From positions 2,790,001-2,854,000 of the forward strand of contig NC_052482.1 of NCBI RefSeq assembly GCF_009730915.1: a DNA stretch of 64,000 nucleotides, written 5' to 3'. The position numbers and the translations under genes are program-made. The first letter of the stretch is position 1; every line of letters starts with the position of its first letter. Positions 25,018 to 37,125 of the stretch are shown piece after piece. The notes beneath the pieces were generated by a model. It ran no database searches, was not told the origin of the DNA, and worked only from the letters and a program-made list of their open reading frames with translations. Source of the DNA: Dioscorea cayenensis subsp. rotundata (Eukaryota; Streptophyta; Magnoliopsida; Dioscoreales; Dioscoreaceae).

Positions 25018-28000
25018 TCATGATGAACAATTTTCTGCTAGCATAACTCAAGAGGCTTCAATTGTTTGTTGACTTGAAGAAAGATGGATGGAAGGATTTG
25101 GTATTGAGGGAAAGAATTGAGTTAATTATTCCCATGGTTTTTTTTTCTTAGGTATTTTGTGTGCAACCACTTGTTACTTTTTTGATGTTAGCAAGGTTGC
25201 AAAAAATGGGACTTTATGATCATTACAAGTATAACTATTTACTCTGATTTAGGCAAGAGAAAGGTATTTGTTGTTAATTTTCTTTGGACAAAATGTGTAT
25301 TTGTGTTCTTGTGGTAATGATGTGAAATTGTTTCAAAACTTCCATGTTCTTTGCTTTAAGATTGCTATGAAACTTTGGATCTCTTTGGGAACAATCAATT
25401 TAATATTATTTTATTTTATTTTTGATAAATAAACGACAAGTGCCGGTCATTATCCTGAATGAGAATAGCCCATTTTTTTTTTCTACAAGGATGTGCATTT
25501 GGGAGTTGAGGGGTTCAAACTCGACTCTTCTCTAAACATAAATCACTGGTGGGTGGGTTATGTCTGCGATTTTCTCAATTGAATTTTATTATTAATATAT
25601 AAAAAAACATTTGCATTACTAATATTTTAAATTTTTTTCTAAGGGTATTGTTGATAATGTTTGGGCTTTATTTGTTTTGAATGAAAAATGAAAACATAAT
25701 TAAAAAAAAATTTAGGGAGATGATGGGGGATACAAAATTTTATCAAAAAATTTATTTAGATAAATTCCAACATGATAGAAATATTCATTTTCAACATATA
25801 ACTATCAAGTTTGGAAAAGTACTCCAAAAACAAAAGAAAATAAATAACAAATTAAACATGCAAATAGATAATGAAAAAAATAGTTTGAGTTCAAATATTT
25901 TACAAAAAATTTTAAAATTAATAAACAAAAAAAATAAAAATAAAAATAAATACACTAACACTTTGAAATAAATAATGCATAAAAATGATACTATATAAGT
26001 ATGAAGATGATGATGATGGTGGACAAGCACTAATAAGTATATCTTTAAATTGTCATTTCTTTCTCTTTCTAATAAAACTTGCAAGTCAAAAGAAAGTAGA
26101 AGTAAAAAAAGACATCCCTAAAATCCGGGCAGGACTTTTAATATTTAATAATAATATTATATGAGGACAAAAGCAAGTGTTTTGGGTGTTGTGCCCAATT
26201 GATTTCATTAATAAAACTTAACCCATGAACATCACCTACACTTGTAACTCAAGGAAAACCACCTCCCCCCACTTCCAAAATCTTATTATTATTATAAACT
26301 CCACTTTCTATTTTATCTTGTTTCAATGTTCCTAACTCTCACTCTCAAGCATCTTTGTTTGTTATGAGTGACAAAATAAAATAAAATAATAAAAAAAGAA
26401 AAATAAAATGAAGTTCATGGAAATAAAATTTTAATAAAAATATTAATTTCAAGTAAACTATAATGAAATTTTGATATTGATAATTAGTATTAAGTTTTAT
26501 GTTGGTATTGTAAAAATAAAATAATAAAAATAAGTAAAAAAGAAGTCTTATTTCCTTCAAATTTTGTGGAGCTTGTTCAAAAGCAATGCATGATCATGTG
26601 TCAAAACAACAATAGAGAAAAAAAGAAAAAAAAAAGAAAAAACACTCTGAGTGGGGAAGTCAAGGGTCATAGATTCCAAGGAATTTAATATACATTTGTA
26701 CTTGCTAAAATGCCAATGCAACCTAAGATGATCATCTTGGTGTTCCTTCCACTTTTATTTATTTATTTATTTTTATGCTAATATAATTTACTAATATTTA
26801 TTTATTTTTTTTTATATTGAAATAAAGGTAGATTGGTAGGGACTTTAGTGTAGATTATTTAATATAAACTATATTTTGTGTTGTTCTTTATATGTCCCAA
26901 GACTTTATAAGGTTGAACAAATTAGTCACATTCTTTCCTTTCCTTTTATCTTAATTGTTGATAAATTATTATTAATTAATCTCTACAAAAAGTTCTTCTT
27001 TCTTGATAACCACTCAACTAATTTACTACTTCATAAATTAAAAAAAAAACTAAATATCAACAATAAGTTATCAAGATTTATATGATACATATAATGCTAC
27101 TTTTTTTTTTTTTGGTCTATCCTTTTGACCTCTTAAAACAACAAAAACTCCTTATTTTTTTATCTATCTTATTAAAAAAAACAACAAAAACTTTCCAACT
27201 TGTAAGAATGATCATTACATATATATAAATGAATATATATATATATATGTTTGGAGGGGACTACATACTATTTATATATGTGTTTTATTATTAAAAAGAT
27301 ATAAAAAAAGGATGAAAAATAGGAGAAGATGGTCAACAATGAGTCAAAGAAGAAGAGAGAAGCATAGGGGACCTACAGGGAAGGAAGTCTCATGTGACAC
27401 CCACTAGGGTTTGTGCATTGCCTCCACATAGCATGACAATAATGGCATGCATGAACAAGAATGTCTTTATCCAATTGAGTTTTTTTTTTTTCCTTATTAA
27501 CTCTTTGGCAAACCCTAACTGCTCCATTTGAAAGTCTTGAAGAAGACAACCAACCATCAAGCATTTTTATCCTTTTTTTTTTTTCTCTTGCTTAAAATGC
27601 GGGGATCACATGCTGAATCGATAATCGATAAAACCATTATGTTTTATTTCATATATTTATGCTTCAACTTTCATATGGTTTAATTTTAACATATTCTTCT
27701 CAACATGCATGACTTCAATCACACCATGCACTTTTTTATATATATATATATATATCATCAATCTAAACATGAACTTTACTTTTTGCATGAAGTGTATATG
27801 CATGCATACAATCTAGACTTTATCATTATAACTTTCCCATGCATGGTGTATATTTCTCTATATATTATCAATCTAAACATGAACTAAACTTTATATATAT
27901 ATATATATATATATATTGATCACTTCTGATCACTAAAGATATATGCATGAAGTGTACATCCATGTAAAACATATGAACAAATTCAAACTATGTACAATCT

Positions 28001-28080
28001 ATACATGTATGTATAAGGAATAAGAACTATATATATATAGTTACAAGATTATGGTATATATATAACAAATCAATGATCCC
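25018..28080. other. AT-rich intergenic, including ERF upstream region
   Basis: No gene supported. Frames at 25681-27085 come from poly-A/poly-T runs. (TA)n tracts lie near 27725-27752 and 27893-27915. Near 25495-25545 a GGGGTTCAAACTCGACTC resembles a tRNA-type B box and may be a SINE remnant, but I cannot find the rest. The 27.3-27.6 kb part is less AT-rich and may hold promoter elements of the ERF gene. Confidence 0.45.
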
Positions 28081-28137
28081 TTCACACACACACACTCACT
28101 CACACAAAATCCTCTCTTGCTCTCCTTATCCTTATCC

Positions 28138-28182
28138 TTCTTCTTCTTCTTCTTCTTCTTCTTCTTCTTCTTCTTCTTCTTC
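28138..28182. repeat. (TTC)15 microsatellite in ERF 5' leader
   Basis: Fifteen uninterrupted TTC units, 31 bp before the ERF start codon; CACCTTCACC-type repeats follow. This is a pyrimidine-rich leader of variable-length type. Confidence 0.95.
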
Positions 28183-28212
28183 ACCTTCACCTTCACCTTC
28201 ACTCACTCATCA

Positions 28213-29163
28213 ATGTCCTCAAACACATCATCATCATCATCATCATCTCTATCCCTTAACCCTCAAACTCCTCCATCATTATCACCTACAACAACAACAA
28301 CAACAACAACAACAACCACCACCACCTCTACATCTCCCAATGAGAGAAGAGGAAGAAGAAAGCCCTCAGAGCCAGGTAGGTTTCTTGGTGTTAGGAGAAG
28401 GCCATGGGGTAGGTATGCTGCTGAGATAAGGGACCCTACAACCAAAGAGAGACATTGGCTTGGCACATTTGACACTGCCCATGAAGCTGCCCTTGCTTAT
28501 GACAAGGCTGCCCTTTCCATGAAAGGTATTCAAGCCAAGACCAACTTCATCTACACTGACTCTTCCACTTCCAATATCTCCTCCACTTTCCACCCACTTC
28601 TCACTCCTTTCCAACTCCAAACCCTAATTCCATTTCATCATCATCATCAACAACAACAACAACAGCCCCTTCCACCACCACCTCCTCCTCCTCCTCCACA
28701 ACCTCACCATCTCATCACCTCCACCATGACTACCAATCCTTTCCCTTTACAGTCCTTAGATACTATCACTGATACGGTCTCCGATGACTTCCTCTTCTCC
28801 CATGACTCTAACTCTGGCTACTTGAGCAGCATCATCCCTCAGAGCTACCTTAGATCATCCTCAACCTCTCAAACACATGATCATTATCATGACTTTAATA
28901 ATGCTCACATTCCCTCAAGTTCAACAACAACAACAAGTGCACAGAATTTGCCTTGTTTTGATGAGATTGGTGGTAGCTTTTGGGTTGATGAGCCATTGTG
29001 GGAGCTGAATGAAACCATAACTCCTACTACTACTCCTACTACAGATAGTAGTAGCATGGGAGACAATAGCATTAATCTATGGGAATATGGTACAACCTCT
29101 TCATCAGTGTCTTCAATGACTACTCATGATCATGCTTTTGATATGAGTTATCATCTTTTCTAA
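28213..29163 (+). CDS. AP2/ERF transcription factor, FZP/PUCHI (ERF086)-like
   Basis: Single-exon, 316-residue nuclear DNA-binding protein. The AP2/ERF domain spans about residues 56-114, with [40 protein letters not shown] and KTNFIY. The ERF-type Ala and Asp (AAEIRD and WLGTFD) predict binding to GCC-box-like sites. The domain wording matches the group with FRIZZY PANICLE/BRANCHED SILKLESS1 of grasses and PUCHI, LEP and ERF086 of Arabidopsis, which specify meristem and organ boundaries. Flanking regions are low-complexity: Ser and Thr runs before the domain, then His, Gln and Pro runs, and a Ser/Thr-rich C-terminus ending MSYHLF. The start is the ATG at 28213; the frame is open further upstream through the TTC tract, but without an ATG. 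The family is certain; the exact orthology is inferred. Confidence 0.9.
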   Translation: MSSNTSSSSSSSLSLNPQTPPSLSPTTTTTTTTTTTTTSTSPNERRGRRKPSEPGRFLGVRRRPWGRYAAEIRDPTTKERHWLGTFDTAHEAALAYDKAALSMKGIQAKTNFIYTDSSTSNISSTFHPLLTPFQLQTLIPFHHHHQQQQQQPLPPPPPPPPPQPHHLITSTMTTNPFPLQSLDTITDTVSDDFLFSHDSNSGYLSSIIPQSYLRSSSTSQTHDHYHDFNNAHIPSSSTTTTSAQNLPCFDEIGGSFWVDEPLWELNETITPTTTPTTDSSSMGDNSINLWEYGTTSSSVSSMTTHDHAFDMSYHLF

Positions 29164-30077
29164 GTTTGTTTAGTTTCATGCTGCATGTTCTTTCCTTTAG
29201 TTGTCTTCTTTTGCTTTGATTTGAGTTGCATCTTTGAGTACTAGTGATTAATTAAGTTTCTAGTTTTTAGTGTTTAGTACTTGTGATGATGATCCCATGC
29301 ATGCATGCATGCATGCATAACCCTTAGTGAAAAAAAATTAAGGATCTTTATATTGATCTTTTGATTTTATGATATGATGAAGTTTATGAAGTCTTTGATC
29401 CTTTCTTTCCTTTTATTTTTCTTATCTTAAGTTCAGTGTGCATGTATATATATACATTAAAGAGTGCATGATATATATCTTCTTGTGTTGTTTGCCAAGT
29501 TAAATAATTAATTAAGATCACAAATGAACCATTTTTATTTTCACTGACATATAATATTAGCTAGATAAATTGAGATTAGTCTAAAATTTTAAATGCAATG
29601 CTAAAGAGTTGCATGAGTGTTTTGAATTAAAAATAATACTTAATTGGTAGTCATGTATCTTTTTTAAGGGACATTGGAGAAAAGAAACAAAGTGCTTCTT
29701 ATATGGGAATTATGTGGGCCAAGTTTTCATATAAACTCTAATTAATTCCAAGATTAAGCAGGAGTTGTAACTTTGATTAAATTTGATAAATTGTATCAAT
29801 AAATAATTAATCAAACCATAGAAACTGTATATAGATTTTGAAGATAAAAAATAAAATAAAATTAAGCTTCATATATTCCATAATCAGCAAGAACAGTAAA
29901 AAAGACTACATTTTTTATTTGAACAAAAAACACACATACATTATAAATATCACTTTAAGTAAGCCATGTTATAGCTATTATTTTCACAGAAAATAAAGCT
30001 TGTTAAGAAACCACACAAATTCATTATCATCATCATCATCTTCTGCTAATTAACTTGTACTGGAACTAGAAGAAAAG
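29164..30077. other. Intergenic between convergent ERF and SWEET genes
   Basis: 914 bp that must hold the 3' UTRs and polyadenylation sites of both genes. It includes a GCATGCATGCATGCATGCAT run (29298-29318). No other gene seen. Confidence 0.6.
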
Positions 30078-33000
30078 TTAGGGTTTCTGGGTGAGATCAT
30101 TAGTAGTAGTCTCAGAGACTACATCAACCTTGATCATGTGATCAATGCAAACACTCTTCATCTCTTGATCATTGATGACTACTTCCATCTCTGTGGACTT
30201 TGTAGTGATTGGAAGAGGCTCAATGCTATTGTCATTGAACTTATCATCATTCTTACGCTTCATGTAGATGCAGTAAAGGATCATTTGTGCAATTCCAAAC
30301 ATGAATCCCACCACATTTGGCAACTGAAATTCAATGAAAATTAATATGGACTTGAGAATTTTTTTTTTTTTAAATTCATGCAATAAAATTAAAAATAAAA
30401 TCATTTTTCATTATGTAATTTCTTTTTTGCATTCATTTTTATCTCTATAATTATTATTTTCATTTTCATTTTTATCATTTAAAGAAATAATAATAATAAT
30501 AATAATAAAAGAGTTACTAACCGATATAAACAGATCCTTGAGGAGAACTCCGTAACTGAGCCATGCAATTGCGCTCAAAGTGAGGAAGAAGGACAAAGAT
30601 ATTGGCATATACTCCACGCTCTTTGTTTTTATAACTAATTTCTACAAAAATAAATTATAAAAATTATTAGTTAGTTAATGTATTGCCAATAACCATGTAA
30701 AAATAATTTGAAATATAAAACACACTGTACTTTTCATGTGATAAACCATCTATAACAACTAAACTACAACACTAAACTACAACTAAAAAGTGAAGCATAT
30801 ATATAGTGAAAACAATTTATTTATTTATTTGTTTATTTGTTGTTGGTTTTAGTTGATGGAATAATTAAAGAATAATAATTAAATTAAAAAAAAAAGAGAA
30901 AAATCTTACAATAATGCTGAGAGGGGCAGCAAAGACACTAATGGCAAAGGTGGCACAAATCATGCCAGCAATATCAATGCGTTGGGTTCCCTTCAATAAT
31001 GTGAGTGTGAGAAGGACAAGAGCTCCAAATACCCCCAAGTTTAGAAATAAAAGTAATTTCATTGTTGACACCTGCATCATTACATATAAATCAACATTAA
31101 TTAAATACATAACAACATCACTCACTAATATTCTTTATAAACATTTTACATTCAAAAAAATGATTATCAAAATTAGAATTAAGTTTAGTTTGATCAACTT
31201 GATTTCCATTTACTTGGTTGTATAACATGTATAACTTGACTTTAATTATGTTAAGGAAACAGATTAAAATTAAAGGTAGTTGAGTTTATTTATAAAAATA
31301 AGCTTTTAGTTTATGCTTTTCAAAAGTTTTTTTATGATAAAAAAAATCAAGTATATTTATTTTATAAAATAAAAGCATTTGAAGAAAAAAAGACTTGCTT
31401 GTGTTCAAAGTTTATTTAATAAGTTCAATTATAAAATCAATATATATATATATATATATATGTATTAAATATGAATGAAAAGATAGCCATAAATGCATAA
31501 ACCTACTAAGTGGACAAATACATAAAGAGAGTAATTGAAAAGAGGGTGCGTGGCATTAGAAACAATGTACTTGCCCTCTTTACATGTTTTTTAGGGCAAC
31601 CATTTTCTTCAAAGATGGTCCTACGTATTTCTAACACCATGCAAATCCCTATCATGCATTACCTTTTCATAAAGAGAAGTATATGTATTGGTTTCCAAGT
31701 AAACTTGAAACTCAATTGCATTATTGTATTTCATTGCTTTTATTGTTGGTTTGCTTGTATTAATAGACTTGCAACCTTAATCTCTTGTTCGAATATTTTT
31801 GACTAATGAAATTACTGATGAAAAACGTTATTATCATTATTAGGAATAGATTTTTCGTAAAGTATGAGCCATCTTGACATATTAATATATTATTTAATTT
31901 CTTTAATTAATATGACAACTAGATGAAATGAATATTGTTTAATTGATTTTTAATCATTTCTAGTTCCAGTGTACTATATTTGAAGAGGAAAATTATTTTT
32001 TATTTATTTTCCAAAAGGTTCAGAAATTATTATGATTTTTTTTTTATTTTAGATATGCTAATAGAATTTTTAATGTCATTCTTATTCTATTTTAAACCTG
32101 AAATCTAATATAACAAAGAATAGTAAAAAAAGATCAAAGTGAAAGTTTGTTATGTAATTTGGTTCTTTTAAAGTATTGATTTCTACTAATATTAGCTTAT
32201 TATATCAGACTTTTCGATTAACATCTTACAAGCGTTTGTCTTTTAGTTTATGAATAAAGGGCTTAATTTTGTTTTTATTCCATATCATATCATAAACAGT
32301 AAACCTATAGCAAAAAGTTGGATTCATATATCTTATTTGCCTCTTTCATTTTTTTTCATTATATATATATACCAATATTTATTTATTATGAAAATACTTT
32401 AATAAAAATTGCAATAAAAAAAAAATTAATCTCATTCTTACTCCTTTTCCTAGCTAGCTACCCTAGACCTTAATTAATCACACATGTACATATACACACA
32501 TAATATATATATATATATATATAAAGTAAAGAAAGAAAGAAGAAACAAAAAAATATATACCTTGGCTTTCTTAGGAGCAAATGCAAGGAAGATGGAGATG
32601 TAGATAGATTCAATGAGGAGTGTGATTGTATTGATGGTGAGTACCAAAATATTGGAGGTGAGGAGGGCATAGTACAACCATGTTAATGCACTAAACATGG
32701 CCACAACATATGGTGTTGATTGAAATGACTCTGTGGACCTCTTCTTGCAAATCCTATAAAATGTTGGCCTATTCACAACCACCAAAAATACATAAATAAA
32801 TCAATCAATCAATCATATAATTAATATTTATTTATAAAAATAATTTTTCAATGTAAGTTAATAAAATCATATTTATGTGATTGCTTACAATGGGGCTAGG
32901 GTCACTAGGAATGATATGATGTTTCCTGCAAAACAAAGCCAAAAAGAAATAAAAAGGAATTAGAAACTTGTTAAGCTCTTCATAGTAGTGGTGTTTAATC

Positions 33001-33524
33001 ATAATAAAGTTTATAAAGTGTGCATGTTTAATTAATTTGGATTTATTCATGTTTTAAATAAATTCAGTTTTATATGTTGTATCTTTTGAAACATATCACT
33101 TTTTTTTTTTAAATCTCGAATATAAATAATAAAGTCAAAAAACTCTAAAAAATAAACTCATATTTAAACCATGTATTTTCGTCACCTTTCCTTCATTTTA
33201 GCCTTGCAATTGTTTTAATACATGCAATGTTTAAAACAAGAGAAAAATGTATACAAATATAAGTATATATATATATATATATTAGCATCATCATCTTGTA
33301 AAAGGAAAGAGGTTCTTACAAAAGATTTAAAAAAAGAAAGCCTTTACAAAAAGAGAGGGAGATAGTGAATTAGTGATCAGAAGCCATGCATATTATCATC
33401 ATTAACATATATCCATAGAAAAGAAAGAGAGAAAGTTATGAAATGCATGTTAACATATAAGTTTTAAGGTTAAGGTTATTAAAAAAAATTTATATATATT
33501 CATACTTAGATAATGCATGCATGC

Positions 33525-33562
<38 letters not shown>

Positions 33563-33732
33563 AATGCATATTACTAACATATAAGTTTAAAATATATACT
33601 AACAAATATAATATTATAATTGCATGCATGCATGCATGCAAAAACTAGTTTAAAAAAGAGAGAGAGATAGATAGTTAAACCTAATACACCAGCAATGACC
33701 ACCCAAGGATTATCAATATTTATGAACCCCAT
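30078..33732 (-). CDS. SWEET sugar transporter (six exons)
   Basis: Bidirectional sugar uniporter of the MtN3/saliva family, likely in the plasma membrane. Exons on the minus strand: 33732-33681, 32925-32889, 32768-32561, 31071-30910, 30641-30522, 30323-30078; they join in frame to 274 residues. The first MtN3 repeat (about residues 10-98) has [48 protein letters not shown] and FAPKKAK. The linker TM follows ([12 protein letters not shown]). The second repeat (about 131-215) has [41 protein letters not shown] and [17 protein letters not shown]. The prolines of both triple-helix bundles (P29, P31, P149, P166) are present. The cytosolic tail is long and polar. The KTKSVEYMP and APKKAK wording fits clade III (SWEET9-15, sucrose), by inference. 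The gene is convergent with the ERF gene. Confidence 0.92.
33526..33559. repeat. (AG)n microsatellite in SWEET intron 1
   Basis: About seventeen AG units within the first intron; a (GCAT)n run lies at about 33622-33640. Confidence 0.95.
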
Positions 33733-33887
33733 AACTACTCTTTACTAGTGTTTTTCTTTCCTTCTTCTTAATTCTTCTTCTCTTTGTTTGCTCTTCAAAG
33801 AACTCAAGAGTTCTCCAAGAAGCCAACAAAGCTCCTCAAATATTCTTTTCTTTGCTCCTCACAAGCATCCTCCTACCCTTGCTTGTC

Positions 33888-33896
33888 TTTATATAC
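33888..33896 (-). promoter_or_regulatory. TATA box of the SWEET gene
   Basis: The minus strand reads TATATAAAG 156-164 bp upstream of the start codon, which would place transcription start near 33,860 and give a leader of about 130 nt. Confidence 0.55.
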
Positions 33897-33899
33897 CCA

Positions 33900-36640
33900 C
33901 AAAATGTTTGTCCTTATAATTGATAGAAACTTCAAGTGCCATCCAATCACTCAATTATTTATTTCTTATTCTTATCAAGCAATTAAAGTTGGCAACATTT
34001 TGCCATGTGTACATGCCCAATATCAAGCATGACCATAACATGACATTCCTCATGTGCAATGTCCTAAATTTAATTATTATTATTTTATTTTTTTACTTCC
34101 TTTCTTTTCTTAAAGTTTGTGGTCACTTATACTTTATTTTGTCTTTCGCAGAAATGCCCTCCTAACCTAACACAATTATTTCTATAAAGTTTGTGCGGAC
34201 TTTACTTCATTCTAGAGGACTTTTAAGGCATGTGGAAACTGTTTTAAGAGTTTTACAAATGTCATTTATAATTATTTTTAACTATTTATTTATGAAAAGT
34301 TTATATATTGAGACTTTCCACTGTATTTTCACAAAAAAAATATAACCTATTTTTAAACTTTCGAGAGCAATATATATAAAATAAGGGCAAAGTGTAATTT
34401 TCCTTATTTTTTTGGTTATTTAAAATATTTAAAATATTGAAAATTATAATAATCAATTTTTTCATGTAAATGAATAAATAAATAAATGAAATAAAATATT
34501 TTGAGAAACAATTAATCCCACTGAAAGATTTGTTGAGCTATTATTATTATTACTATTACTATTATTAAAAGGAGTGATAGCGAAAATTTTAATTAATGGA
34601 AAATGGTTGTAATAGGTATCTTTATAAATATAAATATTTTCAACATTTTAAAGAAATAATATTTCAAATTTGACTAACTTGCCTCGATAGCGAAACCCAA
34701 CCTAGCCCAATTTGGGTTTGGGTTTGGGTTAATTACCCATTTAGAAGTTTTCATAATCAACCATTATTTTAAAATAAAATTCAATAATTAAGAATGTTTC
34801 ACCTACTTCCATTTGATTCTATAATTAATTATTAAAGGTTCATAAAAATCAAGTTTTTTCCCTGCTGATCATGGGGAATAATTAATTGAAAGGGACTTAT
34901 GATCTCATAAGTTTGAATATTCTTAAAAAAAATCCTCTTAACTTTTATGATACCTTAAATGTGCACATATTTATTTTTTTTAAATTTTATTTCTATTAAT
35001 TTCAATAATTTTAAAAAATTATAATCATATTTTCTTTTGATCAGTGACGTTACTCTGAAAATGTGTTTATGAACTTATTAGACTGAAGTCGAGTTGAATG
35101 AGCTCACCAGACAAGAATGAATTAATTGAGAGCTTGTTCTATCATGCTTAACTTTTCACAAGAATTAATAAATTTAATGAAAAATTAAAAAAAATAAATA
35201 AAATAAATAAAAGAATAAATTTTTTTCAAAAATAAAAATTTATGAGGTAGATTTTGACAAAAAGTGAAGCTTAGGATATTAACAAAATTATTGAAATCTT
35301 CAATTCGTTTTAAAATTTACCAAAGATTTGTAGGTCCTTTCCTAATTATTTAATTTGATCTGACTCAAGAGAATTCAATTTGACCTGACTTCAACCAACT
35401 TGATTCAACCCAATCAATTTAACTTTAGGAATCTATCATGCACAATTGATATTCATTCACCCATCAACATCAATTAAATGATAATATAATTTTGATAAAA
35501 AGCAAGCTTTGTATTAAATGCAAATCTCATGTTGGCAAGCCAACTTCATTCAACCAATGCCTCCAAATGAATAAATAAATAAAAAAAAAGCTAAAACTTA
35601 AACAACTTGTTTACGATCTCATACTAGACTTCCTATACCTAAAAAGAGTATTTTTATTTTTTTTATTCAAGTTCGCTCTCGAAGAATTTGATCTAAAACT
35701 CTAATGCATGTAAAGCATATGTACACACTAACACTAGGCTTTCTTCGTTGTTGCATATTGATAGCTATATTACACTTAATCATTGATTCATATCGGAAAA
35801 ATCATTATCATCGTTGTATTTTATTGAATGATTGATTTTTCAACTTTAGTTCCAATGACATCACAAATAATTAATATAAAATAAAATTCGAACATTTATA
35901 TGGATCAAAAACAACATGTTTTTGGAATTAAAGATGAACACAATCTCTCTTTTATCAAATCAATAAATAATAGTCACAAACTTAAAAATTAGAGAGAAGT
36001 GGGGCCAAAAAAATTGGATACATACATCTCTTTTTATCTCTTCTTTGGTCTGCCATAAACTAGCTTTCTGAATTCTTATCATGCCAAACACCTAATCCTC
36101 TTATCTTCAACCATTTCCTCTTTTATCTCTATCGAACAATCCAATGAACACAGTAAATTTTGGTTTGGTTAGGTTTAATTTATAAAACATTGAGTTTAAT
36201 TTTCATTGTAATTGCAAAATGTTATTTTATAATACAAAGATTGCGTCATTGAAATCATTTTTTGAATCCTAATTCTTTTTGAGTCATCATCTTTCTTTCA
36301 TTGATTTCCTCCATAAAAGCCAACAATGCATGAATGAGATCATACGTGCACCAAACTTTAATATAAAGAAGAGATAAAAAGTGCATCGTTTCGTTTGGTC
36401 TTAGAACACTATTTTATTTATTTATTTATATTTGAATTCTCTCTTTTATAGTGTGCCGACGCCGGCCATAACTTAATTATTATGTTTTTTATATATAATT
36501 ATGAATGAAATTCATGAATAAAGAAAAAGAAGACCTTAAACTAAAACACTGAGAAATTAGAGACGAAGAAAAAAAATAAAATTTTTGCTTGCAATTAATC
36601 TATTAATCTTGTAGTCAAGTATCGATTCATCTCATAATTA
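33900..36640. other. AT-rich intergenic
   Basis: SWEET upstream region, then gene-free AT-rich DNA. A short TTTGGG repeat (about 34704-34730) is too short and of the wrong unit to be telomeric. No gene seen. Confidence 0.5.
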
Positions 36641-36643
36641 TGA

Positions 36644-37012
36644 AAAGAATAATCATATATAAATATCATGAATTTTGAACATAAGATTCGTATATAAAAA
36701 TATTAGTAAAGCATACAAGAATCTCCTCATTAAAAATATTTTTAATAGAGACTTGCCAATATGGAAAAAACGGACCACAAGGTATTTAGACATGAGGGGA
36801 AAAAATGATTTTATTCATAATTATTAAATAAAATAAAACCATATATATATATATATATATGAAAAAGACCACAAGGTATTTAGACATGAGGGGAAAAAAA
36901 TAATAATATTATCATAATTATTAAAAAATAAAAGAATAATCTTATATATATATATATATCATTAAATTTTGAACATAAGATTTATATAGAAAAATGTTAG
37001 TAAAGCACTAAC
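36644..37012. repeat. Interleaved pair of direct repeats
   Basis: An outer repeat, marked by TTTTGAACATAAGATT..TATA and TTAGTAAAGCA, occurs at about 36644-36712 and 36932-37010. Between them the block GACCACAAGGTATTTAGACA plus TGAGGGGAAAAAA occurs twice (36772-36807 and 36865-36900). (TA)n runs lie between copies, suggesting slippage or unequal exchange. Confidence 0.75.
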
Positions 37013-37125
37013 GACCGGGTCCCTGCGTACCATGTCCGTGTTTTTACAGAAGAGACGTATTTGAACCCCGGCTCATGCAGGGTGCGATCTAAGAGGGGAG
37101 TCATATAGGGCAAAAAAATTTTATT
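37008..37125 (-). repeat. Possible SINE-like or transposon remnant
   Basis: A sharply bounded GC-richer block within AT-rich DNA. On the minus strand GGGGTTCAAATAC resembles a tRNA B box. I see no convincing A box or tail, so the class is uncertain. Confidence 0.3.

Noticed and set aside
25681..26560. Lys/Asn-rich and Leu/Phe-rich frames in AT-rich DNA
   Set aside because: Composition-driven frames from A and T runs, on both strands of the same DNA, with no recognisable domain.
28117..28212. Extension of the ERF protein upstream through a poly-Phe stretch
   Set aside because: The frame is open but has no ATG; the Phe run is the (TTC)15 leader microsatellite. The ATG at 28213 gives a normal ERF N-terminus.
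28263..28620. Minus-strand frames opposite the ERF domain
   Set aside because: Shadows of the ERF coding sequence with no independent support.
34704..34730. TTTGGG repeats resembling interstitial telomere
   Set aside because: Only about three units, and the plant telomere unit is TTTAGGG; probably chance or slippage.
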